A stretch of DNA of 64,000 bases from Actinoallomurus purpureus (GTDB lineage Bacteria > Actinomycetota > Actinomycetes > Streptosporangiales > Streptosporangiaceae). The stretch is taken from NCBI RefSeq assembly GCF_024055795.1, contig NZ_JAMXMY010000002.1:372001-436000 (forward strand), read 5' to 3'. The position numbers and the translations under genes were made by a program. Shown here piece by piece: positions 30,204-39,345 of this stretch (position 1 is the first letter of the stretch; every line of letters begins with the position of its first letter). The notes under the pieces were generated by a model that was given only the letters and a program-made list of their open reading frames with translations, was not told the DNA's origin and ran no database searches.

Positions 30204-31925
30204 ATGGACTACGACGTCCTGGTGATCGGATCGGGTTTCGGCGGCAGCGTCACCGCCCTTCGTCTCACCGAGAAGGGCTACCGCGTCGCGGTGCTGGAGG
30301 CCGGCCGCCGCTTCGACGATCCCGACGGCGCCCCCGGCGAACGCCATCGCGACCTGCCGAAGACGTCCTGGCGCGCGCACCGGTACCTCTGGGCGCCCGC
30401 CCTCGGGATGACCGGGGTCCAGCGCATCCACCTGCTGCGCGGCCAGCGTGACTCCCGCGTCCTCGTGCTCGCCGGCGCCGGGGTCGGCGGCGGTTCGCTC
30501 GTCTACGCCAACACGCTGTACGAGCCGCCGCAGCCGTTCTTCGACGACCCGCAGTGGCGGCACATCGCCGACTGGAAGGCCGAGCTCGCGCCGTTCTACG
30601 CGCAGGCCAAGCGGATGCTGGGCGTCCGCCCGAACCCGACCATGACCCCCGCCGACCGGGCGGTCAAACGGGTGGCCGACCGCATGGGCCGGGGCGACAC
30701 CTTCCACCTCACCCCGGTGGGCGTCCTGTTCGGCGAGGAGGCGGGAAAGCCGGTCGACGACCCGTACTTCGGCGGCGCCGGACCGCGCCGCGCGACGTGC
30801 ACCGAGTGCGGATCATGCATGACCGGCTGCCGGGTCGGCGCCAAGAACATGCTCACCGAGAACTACCTCTACCTGGCCGAACACGCCGGCGCGAAGATCA
30901 TTTCCATGGCGACCGTCACCGCCGTACGCCCCCGCCCCGGGGGCGGGTACGAGGTCACGCTCACCCGCACCGGCCGCCGCGGCGCCCGCTGGCGGCGCAC
31001 CCTCACCGCCGAGCACGTCGTCGTCGCGGCGGGCACGTACGGCACCCAGCGGCTGCTGCACCGCATGAAGGTCACCGGCACGCTGCCCCACCTGTCGGAC
31101 CGTCTCGGCGTGCGCACCCGGACCAACTCCGAGGCCATCCTCGGCGTCGAGCGGTTCCGCAGCCGGGGAGAGGACCACTCGCGCGGACTGGCGATCACGT
31201 CGTCGTTCCACCCGGACGAGCGCACCCACATCGAGCCGACCCGCTACGGCCCCGGCTCGAACGCCATGGGCGCCCTCCGCTCCCTCCTCATCGACGGCGG
31301 CGGGCGCGTGCCCCGCTGGGCGAGGTTCCTCGGCGAGCTGGCCACCCACCCCTGGGACCTGGTCCGCCTGCCGAACCTGCGCAACTGGTCACGTCGGACG
31401 ATCATCGCGCTGGTCATGCAGACCAACGACAACTCGATCACCGTCGAGCCGTCGCCGTCCGGGCGCGGGCTGCGCGCCCGGCGCGGCCACGGCGAGCCCA
31501 ACCCCACCTGGATCCCCCAGGCGCACCGGGCGGTCCGCATGCTGGCCGAGGAGATGGGCGGCTTCCCGGGCGGCACCTGGCTCGATCTGTTCGACATCCC
31601 GACCACCGCGCACTTCATCGGCGGCTGCGCGATCGGGGACTCACCGGAGGAGGGCGTGATCGACCCCTACCACCGCGCGTACGGCCACCCGGGCCTGCAC
31701 ATCGTGGACGGCTCCACGGTCTCGGCCAACCTCGGTGTGAATCCGTCGCTCACCATCACCGCCCAGGCCGAACGCGCCATGGCCTTCTGGCCCAACCGCG
31801 GTGAGCAGGACCCCCGCCCGGCGCTCGGCACGCCGTACACGCGCCTCACCCCGGTCGCGCCGAAGAACCCGGCCGTCCCCGCCGACGCCCCCGCCGCCCT
31901 CCACCTCCCCATCACCCCGGCCTGA
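30204..31925 (+). CDS. GMC-family FAD oxidoreductase, cholesterol-oxidase-like
   Basis: A 573-residue flavoprotein. The FAD-binding N-terminus is DYDVLVIGSGFGGSVTALRL, followed by a VLVLAGAGVGGGSLVYANTL loop. A CTECGSCMTGCRVGAKNMLT motif has four cysteines, and the C-terminal GMC signature is HIVDGSTVSANLGVNPSLTI. The cysteine motif and gene position (guaB region to guaA) resemble mycobacterial ChoD. Sterol or other alcohol oxidation is the family activity; substrate unknown. Co-transcribed with the preceding aldehyde dehydrogenase, so an alcohol-to-acid relay is plausible. Confidence 0.88.
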   Translation: MDYDVLVIGSGFGGSVTALRLTEKGYRVAVLEAGRRFDDPDGAPGERHRDLPKTSWRAHRYLWAPALGMTGVQRIHLLRGQRDSRVLVLAGAGVGGGSLVYANTLYEPPQPFFDDPQWRHIADWKAELAPFYAQAKRMLGVRPNPTMTPADRAVKRVADRMGRGDTFHLTPVGVLFGEEAGKPVDDPYFGGAGPRRATCTECGSCMTGCRVGAKNMLTENYLYLAEHAGAKIISMATVTAVRPRPGGGYEVTLTRTGRRGARWRRTLTAEHVVVAAGTYGTQRLLHRMKVTGTLPHLSDRLGVRTRTNSEAILGVERFRSRGEDHSRGLAITSSFHPDERTHIEPTRYGPGSNAMGALRSLLIDGGGRVPRWARFLGELATHPWDLVRLPNLRNWSRRTIIALVMQTNDNSITVEPSPSGRGLRARRGHGEPNPTWIPQAHRAVRMLAEEMGGFPGGTWLDLFDIPTTAHFIGGCAIGDSPEEGVIDPYHRAYGHPGLHIVDGSTVSANLGVNPSLTITAQAERAMAFWPNRGEQDPRPALGTPYTRLTPVAPKNPAVPADAPAALHLPITPA

Positions 31926-31942
31926 CGACGGCCGGAGGTCCG

Positions 31943-32347
31943 TCAGTTCGGATAATGGTGGATCTCGGCCAGATGGCCGGCCGCCCCGGCGAACTTCGCA
32001 TCGTCGGTGAGCAGCGGCAGGTGCAGGGCTTCGGCGAGCGCGACGTACATCGCGTCGTAAGCCGTCAGGTTGTTCCGAAGCTCCAGGACCCGTGGCTGGA
32101 GGGGCCGCATGGGATAGCGGGTGATGCTCAGGTCGGCGTAGTCGGTGAGCATCTGCCGTGCCCGTTCGGCGGTGATCCGGACCTCGGGCTTACTGGTGAT
32201 CGTGAAACCGCGCACGACGCTGGACACCTCCGCGTCGATGGGAGCCGGAGCGTGTACCCGTCGGGCCAGGCGTCGACGCAGAAGATCGTCGCCCTCGAGA
32301 TTGGCCAGCAACCGGATGATGATCGAGCAATCGACGACGAACGTCAT
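31943..32347 (-). CDS. vapC: PIN-domain toxin of a VapBC-type pair
   Basis: A 134-residue PIN ribonuclease. Acidic active-site positions are visible in VVDCSIIIRLLANLEGDD (Asp near residue 5), in DAEVSSVVRGF and in TAYDAMYVALAEALHLPLLTDDAKF. It overlaps the antitoxin stop by 4 bp (ATGA), the standard antitoxin-first order. RNA cleavage and growth inhibition are family properties. Its 3' end converges on the GMC gene with an 18-bp gap. Confidence 0.9.
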   Translation of the reverse strand: MTFVVDCSIIIRLLANLEGDDLLRRRLARRVHAPAPIDAEVSSVVRGFTITSKPEVRITAERARQMLTDYADLSITRYPMRPLQPRVLELRNNLTAYDAMYVALAEALHLPLLTDDAKFAGAAGHLAEIHHYPN

Positions 32348-32571
32348 CGGCGACCGTCATCCATGAAGTCCCGTACATCGTCCAGGCTGTACTTGATCGG
32401 CGGCCGGGTGGAGATCCGATCCATGACCTCTTCGATCGAAGGGACGGAGGCCGCCTCCGCCATGAGGTCACGCAGATAGGCGGCGAGCGACTGCCCTCGG
32501 ACCTCCGCACGCTGCTTGAGCTTGGCGATGACATCGTCGGGGACGTCGCGTACCTGGACCACGGTTCCCAT
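32344..32571 (-). CDS. vapB: Ribbon-helix-helix antitoxin (FitA/VapB type)
   Basis: A 75-residue antitoxin. The N-terminal strand and two helices VVQVRDVPDDVIAKLKQRAE and RGQSLAAYLRDLMAEAAS match FitA-like ribbon-helix-helix proteins; the acidic tail should wrap the PIN toxin. An 8-bp-arm palindrome 19 bp upstream is the probable autoregulatory operator. Confidence 0.9.
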   Translation of the reverse strand: MGTVVQVRDVPDDVIAKLKQRAEVRGQSLAAYLRDLMAEAASVPSIEEVMDRISTRPPIKYSLDDVRDFMDDGRR

Positions 32572-32589
32572 GTCTCGAGCCTAGCGCCT

Positions 32590-32610
32590 CTGCATGCAGT
32601 AAGCATGCAG
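32590..32610. promoter_or_regulatory. Operator of the vapBC pair
   Basis: CTGCATGC-AGTAA-GCATGCAG is a perfect 8-bp inverted repeat just upstream of the antitoxin ATG. The location and symmetry fit binding by a ribbon-helix-helix dimer of dimers. Confidence 0.7.
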
Positions 32611-32765
32611 AAATAAGAGACGGGCATTCGGCCTCAGACTGGTCCGAATTACCCCAAAAACGATCTCCTCTGCGCGACGTGCCCGAATGACGACATTCGG
32701 GAAGGCTGCCTACTGTGAAGTGATGGTCACCTCGCGAAGTCGACACAGGTGGAGGTGTACGGACG

Positions 32766-32990
32766 ATGCCGGTCTCGGCCGATCTGGACAAGCTGCTGGA
32801 CAAGGAATACGAGAACACCGACCTCAAGGGGCTGATGAACGCTCCGGTGGAGGCCATCGCCGGAATCAGCGACAGCGATGCGGAGGCGCTGAAGAAGGCG
32901 TTCAACGTCAAGACCATCGGTGACCTGGGCCACAACAAGTACATCCAGGCCGCAACGGCCATCACCCGTCTGGCCGACGCCACCAAGTAG
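32766..32990 (+). CDS. Small helix-hairpin-helix protein
   Basis: A 74-residue protein: SADLDKLLDKEYENTDLKGL, then PVEAIAGISDSDAEALKKAF and VKTIGDLGHNKYIQAATAIT. The second half reads as a helix-hairpin-helix of the DUF4332/RuvA-like kind (GISDSDAEAL, IGDLG), a motif for non-specific DNA or protein contact. ATG 32766 follows GGAGG-like GGAGGTGTACGG. It stands alone with its own promoter region (32611-32765). Function unknown. Confidence 0.75.
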   Translation: MPVSADLDKLLDKEYENTDLKGLMNAPVEAIAGISDSDAEALKKAFNVKTIGDLGHNKYIQAATAITRLADATK

Positions 32991-33015
32991 CCGCGCCGGG
33001 CGGCTTTGCCGTCAC

Positions 33016-33090
33016 CGTTGCCTCTTTGCCGCCGCCCTGGACGCCGGATTGCGCTGTCTGCCTTTTTGGCACGTCAACGGCGGCGGCGAA
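33016..33090. repeat. Dispersed hairpin element, family B, copy 2
   Basis: Left segment CGTTGCCTCTTTGCCGCCGC continues to GACG at 33043; the right segment CGTCAACGGCGGCGGCGAA is at 33072-33090, with a 28-nt loop. The 19-bp stem has 16 matches. The left segment (28 bp) is 26/28 identical to that at 55472. It occupies the 127-bp gap after the helix-hairpin-helix gene. Confidence 0.7.
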
Positions 33091-33117
33091 CATCTTATCG
33101 ATCTTGTCGCCTGACGG

Positions 33118-33816
33118 TCAGGACCGGTAGGCGGTCAGGAGGGTGTCGCGGTCGGGGAGGTGGCGGACGGCTTCGCGGATGGTAATGCCGGAGATGCGGT
33201 CCGTCCGGTCGCGGACCCACGCGGTCACCCAGTCCGGGTCCTTCTTGGAGAGCTCGCGCAGGACCCACCCCAGAGCCTTGCGGATGAAGAACTCCCGCTC
33301 CTCGATCAGCGCGTCGCCGTACGTGGACAGCCGGGCCAGGTCGCCGTCGCCGGCGCGGATGCCCGGGAGCAGGGCGAGGAGCGCGGTGCGCCGGATCCAG
33401 AAGTTCTCGTCGGCCGACCAGAGGTCGAGTGTGGTGGCGAGCGGCGGATGGCGGGCGACGAGGGCGCCGACCACCTTGATGGCGATGGCGTCGACGTACG
33501 CCCACGTGCGTGACTCACGGATCATGTGCTCGGCGACCGTGAGGTCCTCCGCCTCCAGCAGGGGCGTGTTCCGGATCAGGACCTCGACGGCGGCCATCCG
33601 GCATTCGTGGACGGGCCTGCGCCAGAGTTCGTGGGTGAGGGCGAGGGTCTGCTCGCGGCCCAGCCCGGGCGCGGCGCGGACGGCGATCTTGCGGATCACC
33701 GGGATCGGGACGCCGACGTGCTGCAGATCGCTCTTCAGGTAGCGCTTCTCCTGCTCGGCGCGGGCAGGATCGGCCAGAGTGCGCAGCTCGGCGGTGATGG
33801 TGTCCACGGCGTCCAC
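33118..33816 (-). CDS. DNA alkylation repair protein (HEAT-like)
   Basis: A 232-residue all-helical protein of the AlkD-related DNA-alkylation-repair family. It shows EKRYLKSDLQHVGVPIPVIRKIA, the SADENFWIRRTALLALLPG helix pair and FFIRKALGWVLRELSKKDPDWV. AlkD-type proteins are glycosylases removing bulky cationic alkyl bases. GTG 33816 is the likeliest start; GTG 33807 is an alternative. It ends next to the family B element and converges with the helix-hairpin-helix gene. Confidence 0.85.
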   Translation of the reverse strand: MDAVDTITAELRTLADPARAEQEKRYLKSDLQHVGVPIPVIRKIAVRAAPGLGREQTLALTHELWRRPVHECRMAAVEVLIRNTPLLEAEDLTVAEHMIRESRTWAYVDAIAIKVVGALVARHPPLATTLDLWSADENFWIRRTALLALLPGIRAGDGDLARLSTYGDALIEEREFFIRKALGWVLRELSKKDPDWVTAWVRDRTDRISGITIREAVRHLPDRDTLLTAYRS

Positions 33817-33887
33817 CCGGTCAGTATGGTCCGCGGACACGACGAAGCGGGCGGCGAACGCCGCCCGCTTCGTCGTGTCGGGGTGGA

Positions 33888-34805
33888 TCAGCCGCGGTAG
33901 GCGGTCCACTCCTGCTGCATCCGGACGCCCTGTCCGGCGGTGAACTGGGTCATGCAGGTGTCGTAGGAGTAGTCCATGAAGTTGTGGATCGGGTCCTTGC
34001 CCGGTGCGGTGCAGCTGTCCTTGCCGGTCGGGCACTTGTAGGCCGGCTCGGACTCGTACGGGGTGTCGTCGACGTAGTCGCCGGGCTTCTGGCAGCCGCC
34101 CTCGAACGTGTGGTAGAGCCCGAGCCAGTGCCCGGTCTCGTGCGTCGCGGACTGGCCGAGGTTGTAGTGCGTGATGGAGCCGCCGGGGATCGTGGCGTAG
34201 TGGATCACGACGCCGTCCATCGCGGGCTTGCTCTTGTACTGCCAGGGGAAGGTCGCCCAGCCGAGCAGACCGTCGGACAGCGCGCCGCTGTAGATGTTGA
34301 GCGTCCCGGCGCCGCCCTTGCGCAGCTTGGTCTTGAGCGTCTTCTCGTACGTGTCGGGCGCGTTGAACCACTTGGTGTTGGTGGTCCAGTCGCGCCCTTT
34401 CAGGACGAAGGAGAAGCCGGTCTTCGACCCGCCGTACGCCTTGTTCATGACGGCGATCTGCTGGTCGATGCGCTTACGGCTGATGTCGCCCTTCTTGCCC
34501 TTTCCGGCGCGGATGACGTGGAAGTACACCGGGACCTGGTGGGGAGTGGTGGCCTGGATCGACGGCCGGCGGGCGAGGATCGACTTGAGCTCGCGGTCCA
34601 GGGCGGCGGCCTGAGCGGGCGAGACGTCGTTCTTGTCGCGCTTGTGAACGCCCGCCGAAGCGGTGCGCGCGGAGGCGGACGGAGTCGTGCACGAGGACAC
34701 GGCTGCGGCCGTTCCGGGGGTGGTGGTCTTCGCGGCGGCGCCGGTGATCGGCAGCAGGGCGAGGGTGACGGTCGTGAGTCCGGTCAGCGCTGCGGCTGAA
34801 CGCAT
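33888..34805 (-). CDS. Secreted zinc metalloprotease, M43 (pappalysin) family
   Basis: A 305-residue exported protease. The signal peptide covers about residues 1-25 ([19 protein letters not shown]). After a Lys/Arg-rich pro-region, the catalytic domain has the extended zinc motif [17 protein letters not shown] (three His ligands in HExxHxxGxxH), a downstream structural region [14 protein letters not shown] and the Met-turn [18 protein letters not shown]. This is the cytophagalysin/pappalysin arrangement. ATG 34805 follows GGAGGCCCCC and is taken as the start over an upstream Met that would precede the signal sequence. Confidence 0.92.
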   Translation of the reverse strand: MRSAAALTGLTTVTLALLPITGAAAKTTTPGTAAAVSSCTTPSASARTASAGVHKRDKNDVSPAQAAALDRELKSILARRPSIQATTPHQVPVYFHVIRAGKGKKGDISRKRIDQQIAVMNKAYGGSKTGFSFVLKGRDWTTNTKWFNAPDTYEKTLKTKLRKGGAGTLNIYSGALSDGLLGWATFPWQYKSKPAMDGVVIHYATIPGGSITHYNLGQSATHETGHWLGLYHTFEGGCQKPGDYVDDTPYESEPAYKCPTGKDSCTAPGKDPIHNFMDYSYDTCMTQFTAGQGVRMQQEWTAYRG

Positions 34806-35019
34806 ATGGGGGGCCTCCTGGCAGGGGGACGGAGGAAAAGCGGGGGAGTCCGAAATACTGCCAAATAAAGATCTCAAAGGGGTGAAAACGCGCCGGAGTG
34901 ATCACGGCGTGTCGGTGTCCCCCGGCCATCGGTGCCGGGTCGGATCCGACGGCCGCGGCGTTCACGCAGGCAGGAGGCCCCTAGACTGGGGACGATCCGA
35001 CTTCCGAAAGGCGTTCTCG

Positions 35020-36591
35020 GTGTCCGTCGAGTCAGTCGAGCAGTCCTTCGACACGGTCCTCGTTGTCGATTTCGGCGCGCAGTACGCGCAGCTCATCGCC
35101 CGTCGCGTGCGCGAGTGCCACGTGTTCAGCGAGATCGTGCCCTCGACCATGCCGGTCGAGGAGATGCTGGCCAAACGGCCAAAGGCGATCATCCTGTCCG
35201 GTGGCCCCGCGTCGGTGTACGAACCCGGCGCGCCCCCCGTGCCGACCGGCCTCTTCGAGGCCGGAGTGCCCACGCTGGGCATCTGCTACGGCTTCCAGGC
35301 CATGGCCAAGGAGCTCGGCGGCACGGTCGCCAACTCCGACATCGCCGAGTACGGCGCGACGCCGCTCAAGGTCCTCGACCAGGGCACGCTCCTGGCGGGT
35401 CTGCCCACCGACCAGTCGGTGTGGATGTCGCACCGCGTCACGTGCAGCGTCCCCCCGACCGGCTTCGTGGTGACGGCCAGCACCGAGAGCGCACCGGTCG
35501 CCGCCATGGAGGACACCGCCCGCGGACTCTACGGCGTGCAGTTCCACCCCGAGGTCATGCACACCCGGCACGGCCTGGAGGTGCTCAAGCACTTCCTGAC
35601 CGCCGCGGGCTGCCGGCCGTCCTGGACGATGGTCAACATCGCCGAGGAGTCCATCGAGGCCGTACGCGCCCAGGTCGGTGACAAGCGGGCGATCTGCGCG
35701 CTGTCCGGGGGCGTCGACTCGGCGGTGGCCGGGGCACTCGTGCAGCGCGCCATCGGCTCGCGGCTGACCTGTGTCTTCGTCGACCACGGGCTGCTGCGCA
35801 AGGGCGAGGCCGAGCAGGTCGAGAAGGACTTCGTGGCCGCCACCGGTGTCGACCTGAAGGTCGTCGACGCGGCCGAGCGGTTCCTCGGGGCGCTCGAGGG
35901 CGTCACCGACCCGGAGACCAAGCGCAAGATCATCGGCCGGGAGTTCATCCGCGTCTTCGAGGAGGCGGCCCGCGAGATCGTCGAGGAGCACGGCGAGGCC
36001 GTCGAGTTCCTCGTGCAGGGCACGCTCTACCCCGACGTCGTCGAGTCCGGTGGCGGCACCGGCGCGGCCAACATCAAGTCCCACCACAACGTCGGCGGGC
36101 TCCCCGAAGATCTTCAGTTCTCGCTCGTGGAGCCGCTGCGCACCCTGTTCAAGGACGAGGTGCGGCGGCTGGGCGAGGAGCTGGGCCTGCCGGCGGAGAT
36201 CGTGTGGCGCCAGCCGTTCCCCGGCCCCGGCCTGGGCATCCGGATCATCGGGTCCGTCACGCGGGAGCGCCTCGAGGTGCTGCGCGAGGCCGACGCGATC
36301 GCCCGCGAGGAGCTCACGCGCGCCGGCCTCGACCGCGACATCTGGCAGTTCCCCGTCGTGCTGCTCGCCGACGTTCGTTCGGTGGGGGTGCAGGGAGACG
36401 GCCGCACGTACGGCCATCCCGTCGTGCTGCGCCCGGTGACCAGCGAGGACGCCATGACGGCCGACTGGGCGCGGCTGCCGTACGACGTGCTGCAGAGGAT
36501 CTCCACGCGGATCACGAACGAGGTCCGTGAGATCAACCGCGTGGTGGTCGACATCACCAGCAAGCCGCCCGGCACCATCGAGTGGGAGTGA
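35020..36591 (+). CDS. guaA: GMP synthase (glutamine-hydrolysing)
   Basis: Converts XMP to GMP. The 523-residue protein has a class I glutaminase domain with nucleophile GICYGFQAM (Cys near 89) and HPEVMHT. The ATP-pyrophosphatase domain has the PP-loop [11 protein letters not shown] (about 228), and the dimerisation end is [15 protein letters not shown] 35020 gives the family length; the open frame upstream has no homologous content. A TAGACT -10-like box lies at 34982-34987. It completes the guaB/guaA purine route in this window. Confidence 0.97.
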   Translation: MSVESVEQSFDTVLVVDFGAQYAQLIARRVRECHVFSEIVPSTMPVEEMLAKRPKAIILSGGPASVYEPGAPPVPTGLFEAGVPTLGICYGFQAMAKELGGTVANSDIAEYGATPLKVLDQGTLLAGLPTDQSVWMSHRVTCSVPPTGFVVTASTESAPVAAMEDTARGLYGVQFHPEVMHTRHGLEVLKHFLTAAGCRPSWTMVNIAEESIEAVRAQVGDKRAICALSGGVDSAVAGALVQRAIGSRLTCVFVDHGLLRKGEAEQVEKDFVAATGVDLKVVDAAERFLGALEGVTDPETKRKIIGREFIRVFEEAAREIVEEHGEAVEFLVQGTLYPDVVESGGGTGAANIKSHHNVGGLPEDLQFSLVEPLRTLFKDEVRRLGEELGLPAEIVWRQPFPGPGLGIRIIGSVTRERLEVLREADAIAREELTRAGLDRDIWQFPVVLLADVRSVGVQGDGRTYGHPVVLRPVTSEDAMTADWARLPYDVLQRISTRITNEVREINRVVVDITSKPPGTIEWE

Positions 36592-36684
36592 CGGCCGGGC
36601 CCCGTGCCCGGCCTAGGCGGCGCGCCCGGCTCCCGCGAGCCGCGCCCGCCGCCGGTCGGCCCTCGACCTGCGGCTCGCGGCGGG

Positions 36685-37027
36685 TCACGCCGGGCTGAGC
36701 ACGCCCTCGGCATCGAGCGTGGCGGCGACCGCGTTGACGACGGCGGCGATGCGCAGGCCCTCGGATCCCGAGCCCTGCGGCGCAGAGCACCGTAGCGCCG
36801 CGTCGGAACGGTGTCCCGCTCGGGCGGGGCGTTTCTGGTTGTCGATGTGCTCCTTGATGACGGCGAGGGGCGCCGTCGCGCGAAGCGGCGATATAGGCGG
36901 CCGGCCATAAGTGGTCGCCGCACCGGCACGTGCGGGCGTGGTCGGAGACCACGTACGCGTGCAGGGTGTGTGGACGGTACTTCTTCTCTCGCGAATGATC
37001 GGGGAGCGACTTCCAGCGATGTGACAC
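36685..37027 (-). pseudogene. IS200/IS605 TnpA (Y1 transposase) remnant
   Basis: The minus strand starts MSHRWKSLPDHSREKKYRPH and LHAYVV, echoing the N-terminus of IS200-type TnpA. It then jumps directly to GDHLWPAAYIAASRDGAP, the C-terminal HLW motif. The HUH and catalytic-Tyr region between them is missing. Near 36873 the frame changes to APLAVIKEHIDNQKRP, the usual C-terminal end. Beyond that a tail with GLRIAAVVNAVAATLDAEG continues to a stop at 36685 and is unexplained. A large deletion plus a frameshift make it non-functional. It is divergent from tnpB. Confidence 0.75.
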
Positions 37028-37051
37028 AAAGCGATGCTATGGTCACGTCTT

Positions 37052-38218
37052 GTGAAGGTTGTTGTGCAGGTAAAGCTCTTGCCGGCGCCCGAGCAGGTGG
37101 CGGCGCTGAAACACACCCTGCGTACGGTCAATGAGGCTGCGTGCTGGGTATCTGGTGTGGCGTTCGCCCGGGGTGTTCCGCGTGAGTACGAATTGCGCAA
37201 GCACACCTATGCCGAGCTCAGGGAATGTGGTCTGGGTGCGCAGGTGGCGCAGCATGTGATCAAGAAGGTGCGGGACGCCTACACCACGCTGCACGCCAAC
37301 CTGCGTGCCGGCAATCTCGGCAAGGAGGGGTCCAAGCGCCGGATCAAGGCGGAGTCCAAGCCGATCACCTTCCGGTCTCAGGCGGCACACCCGTATGACG
37401 ATCGGTGTCTCAGCTGGCAGTACGACGCCCAGACGGTGAGCATCTGGACAATGGCTGGCCGGTTGAAGGGAGTGCGGTTCGCCTGCTCACCGAACGCGCT
37501 CAAGCAGCTCACCGCGCACCGTAAGGGCGAGAGTGATCTGGTCGAACGCGATGGCGTGTTCTACCTCATCGCAACGTGTGAGGTCCCCGAGGCCCAGACC
37601 GGTGAGCCGGACGGGTTCATCGGGGTGGACTTGGGCATCGTCAACATCGCCACCACCTCCACCGGCCACAAGGCCGCCGGGCGCAACCTGAACCGCTACC
37701 GCAGGCGGCAGCTCGCCTTGCGGGCCAAGCTCCAGAAGAAGGGCACCAAGTCCGCCAAACGGCTGTTGAAGAAACAGCGCCGGAAGGAATCGCGGCGGGC
37801 CAAAGACATCAACCACTGTGTTTCCAAGACGATCGTGACCGAGGCTGAACGCACCGGGCGCGGCATCTCCCTCGAACAGCTGACGGGGATCCGTGAACGG
37901 GTACGGCTCCGCAAGCCCCAACGGGTCGCCCTGCACTCCTGGGCCTTCGCCCAGCTCGCAGACTTCATCGTCTACAAGGCACGCCGGGCCGGTGTCCCTG
38001 TCGTGTTCGTCGACCCGGCGTACTCCTCCAAGGAATGCGCCGGGTGCGGGCACATCGACCGGCTCAACCGGGTGTCTCAAGCTGTGTTCACCTGCCGGGG
38101 CTGCGGCGTCGTTGCGCACGCGGACCGGAACGCTTCCCGCGTCCTGGCCCGAAGAGGCCAGAACGCGTGGGATGCGGGGCGGAAGTCACACGTCCCGGCC
38201 ACCAGCCCACACGGCTGA
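37052..38218 (+). CDS. tnpB: TnpB RNA-guided nuclease of IS200/IS605 element
   Basis: A 388-residue TnpB. RuvC acidic residues all appear present: Asp193 in GVDLGIVNIATTS, Glu275 in ISLEQLTGI, and Asp358 in HADRNASRVL. The zinc finger is DPAYSSKECAGCGHI with a second CRGCG. GTG 37052 (KVVVQVKLLPAPEQ) is preferred to ATG 37034, as it begins the conserved first strand. With tnpA destroyed, this is a non-autonomous or domesticated copy whose nuclease may still act with a right-end RNA. Possible loss of function elsewhere was not excluded. Confidence 0.92.
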   Translation: MKVVVQVKLLPAPEQVAALKHTLRTVNEAACWVSGVAFARGVPREYELRKHTYAELRECGLGAQVAQHVIKKVRDAYTTLHANLRAGNLGKEGSKRRIKAESKPITFRSQAAHPYDDRCLSWQYDAQTVSIWTMAGRLKGVRFACSPNALKQLTAHRKGESDLVERDGVFYLIATCEVPEAQTGEPDGFIGVDLGIVNIATTSTGHKAAGRNLNRYRRRQLALRAKLQKKGTKSAKRLLKKQRRKESRRAKDINHCVSKTIVTEAERTGRGISLEQLTGIRERVRLRKPQRVALHSWAFAQLADFIVYKARRAGVPVVFVDPAYSSKECAGCGHIDRLNRVSQAVFTCRGCGVVAHADRNASRVLARRGQNAWDAGRKSHVPATSPHG

Positions 38219-38310
38219 GTGGCCAAGACGCGGCAGACCACCTCACAGCCAGTGAGGCTCTAGCCGCAAGCTCGGTCCTTCAGGACCCTTCAGGACCGAG
38301 AAGCTGACAG
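38219..38310 (+). ncRNA. Right end of the TnpB element / probable omega-RNA region
   Basis: Downstream of the tnpB stop a stem CTCGGTCCT (38271-38279) pairs with AGGACCGAG (38292-38300). It is followed by AAGCTGACAG, the kind of hairpin and boundary found at IS605 right ends. In this family the omega guide RNA covers the tnpB 3' end and this hairpin, with the guide lying just beyond the boundary. The exact boundary and guide are not determined here; AC-rich or cleavage sites were not mapped. Confidence 0.5.
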
Positions 38311-38394
38311 TGTCGATACCGCTCATGCTCCATTGCTCCGACGTCACGACGACGGCCGGCCGTGGCACCGGCGGCCGGCCGGATGATCCGTCGA

Positions 38395-38949
38395 TCAGAC
38401 GCCCGCCATCAGCTTCTTGGCGTCGAGCGTGGACTCGCCCTTGTTCCAGTTGCAGGGGCAGAGCTCGGTGGACTGCAGCGCGTCGAGGACCCGCAGGACC
38501 TCCTTGACGCTGCGGCCGACCGAACCCGCGGTCACCATCGTGAACTGGATCTCGTTGTTCGGGTCGACGATGAACGTCGCGCGCTGGGCCACGCCCTCGT
38601 CCGTGAGGACGCCGAGCGCCGTCGACAGCTCACGCCTGACGTCCGACAGCATCGGGAACGGCAGCTCGCGCAGGTCCGGGTGGTCCTTGCGCCACGCGAA
38701 GTGGACGAACTCCGAGTCGACCGAGACACCCAGCACCTGGGCGTCGCGGTCGGCGAACTCGTCGTTGAGCCGGCCGAACTCCGCGATCTCCGTCGGACAG
38801 ACGAAGGTGAAGTCCTTGGGCCAGAAGAAGACGACGCGCCACTTGCCCCCGTAGGACTTGTGGTCGCTCTGCTCGAACGCGTTGTCGGCGTCGAGCGAGA
38901 CGCACGCGGTGAGGTCGTACTCCGGAAAGTGGTCACCGACCGTGAGCAC
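38395..38949 (-). CDS. ahpC: Peroxiredoxin, AhpC/Prx1 type
   Basis: Reduces hydroperoxides through a cysteine thiol. The 184-residue protein has the peroxidatic motif FTFVCPTE (Cys51), an Arg in VDSEFVHFAWRKDHPDL, and cysteines at ELCPCNW (about 164 and 166) in the resolving region. GTG 38949 follows GGAGGCCTACGA, a strong ribosome site. No ahpD or oxyR flanks it, unlike many actinomycetes. An OxyR-like ATAG-N7-CTAT box lies 93 bp upstream of the start codon. Confidence 0.93.
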   Translation of the reverse strand: MLTVGDHFPEYDLTACVSLDADNAFEQSDHKSYGGKWRVVFFWPKDFTFVCPTEIAEFGRLNDEFADRDAQVLGVSVDSEFVHFAWRKDHPDLRELPFPMLSDVRRELSTALGVLTDEGVAQRATFIVDPNNEIQFTMVTAGSVGRSVKEVLRVLDALQSTELCPCNWNKGESTLDAKKLMAGV

Positions 38950-39041
38950 TCGTAGGCCTCCTTGCCAGACGGGTGTGGTTTCATCCCCAGGGCGCCGTAG
39001 GCATCGCTGATCGGCGAAAACGGTTCGCCCGGAGGATCTCG

Positions 39042-39056
39042 ATAGGAGATTACTAT
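39042..39056. promoter_or_regulatory. OxyR-like box 1 (ATAG-N7-CTAT)
   Basis: ATAGGAGATTACTAT matches the E. coli OxyR half-operator consensus ATAG-N7-CTAT exactly at the conserved positions. It lies in the ahpC upstream region. The match extends on both sides as CGATAG...CTATCG. Confidence 0.55.
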
Positions 39057-39151
39057 CGGAATCCAGCTGTCGCCCAGCTTCGGCGTTTCTCGCCCCGGCG
39101 GAACACCTGCACTTCGGGAGGCTGCGGCGGCGCTCCGCGCCGTACCGCCAA

Positions 39152-39166
39152 ATAGGCATCACCTAT
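39152..39166. promoter_or_regulatory. OxyR-like box 2 (ATAG-N7-CTAT)
   Basis: ATAGGCATCACCTAT is a second ATAG-N7-CTAT, 110 bp from box 1 and between ahpC and sigK. The whole 396-bp gap 38950-39345 shows no gene; the two boxes are its main structure. Confidence 0.5.
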
Positions 39167-39345
39167 CGCCCAGCGAGTCACAGAGCGGACGATTTCGCAG
39201 CTTACTCGGGGGCCGTCCCGGCGGGCAGCGCGGCGCTCGTCGTCGTCCTCGGCATCGGTATAGCGGTGCGCAGCCTCGGAGCGTTCTGATGACCGGCGTC
39301 GGCGCAAAAGCGTACGATCCGGGCAGTGCGAGCGGGGAGTGCCCA

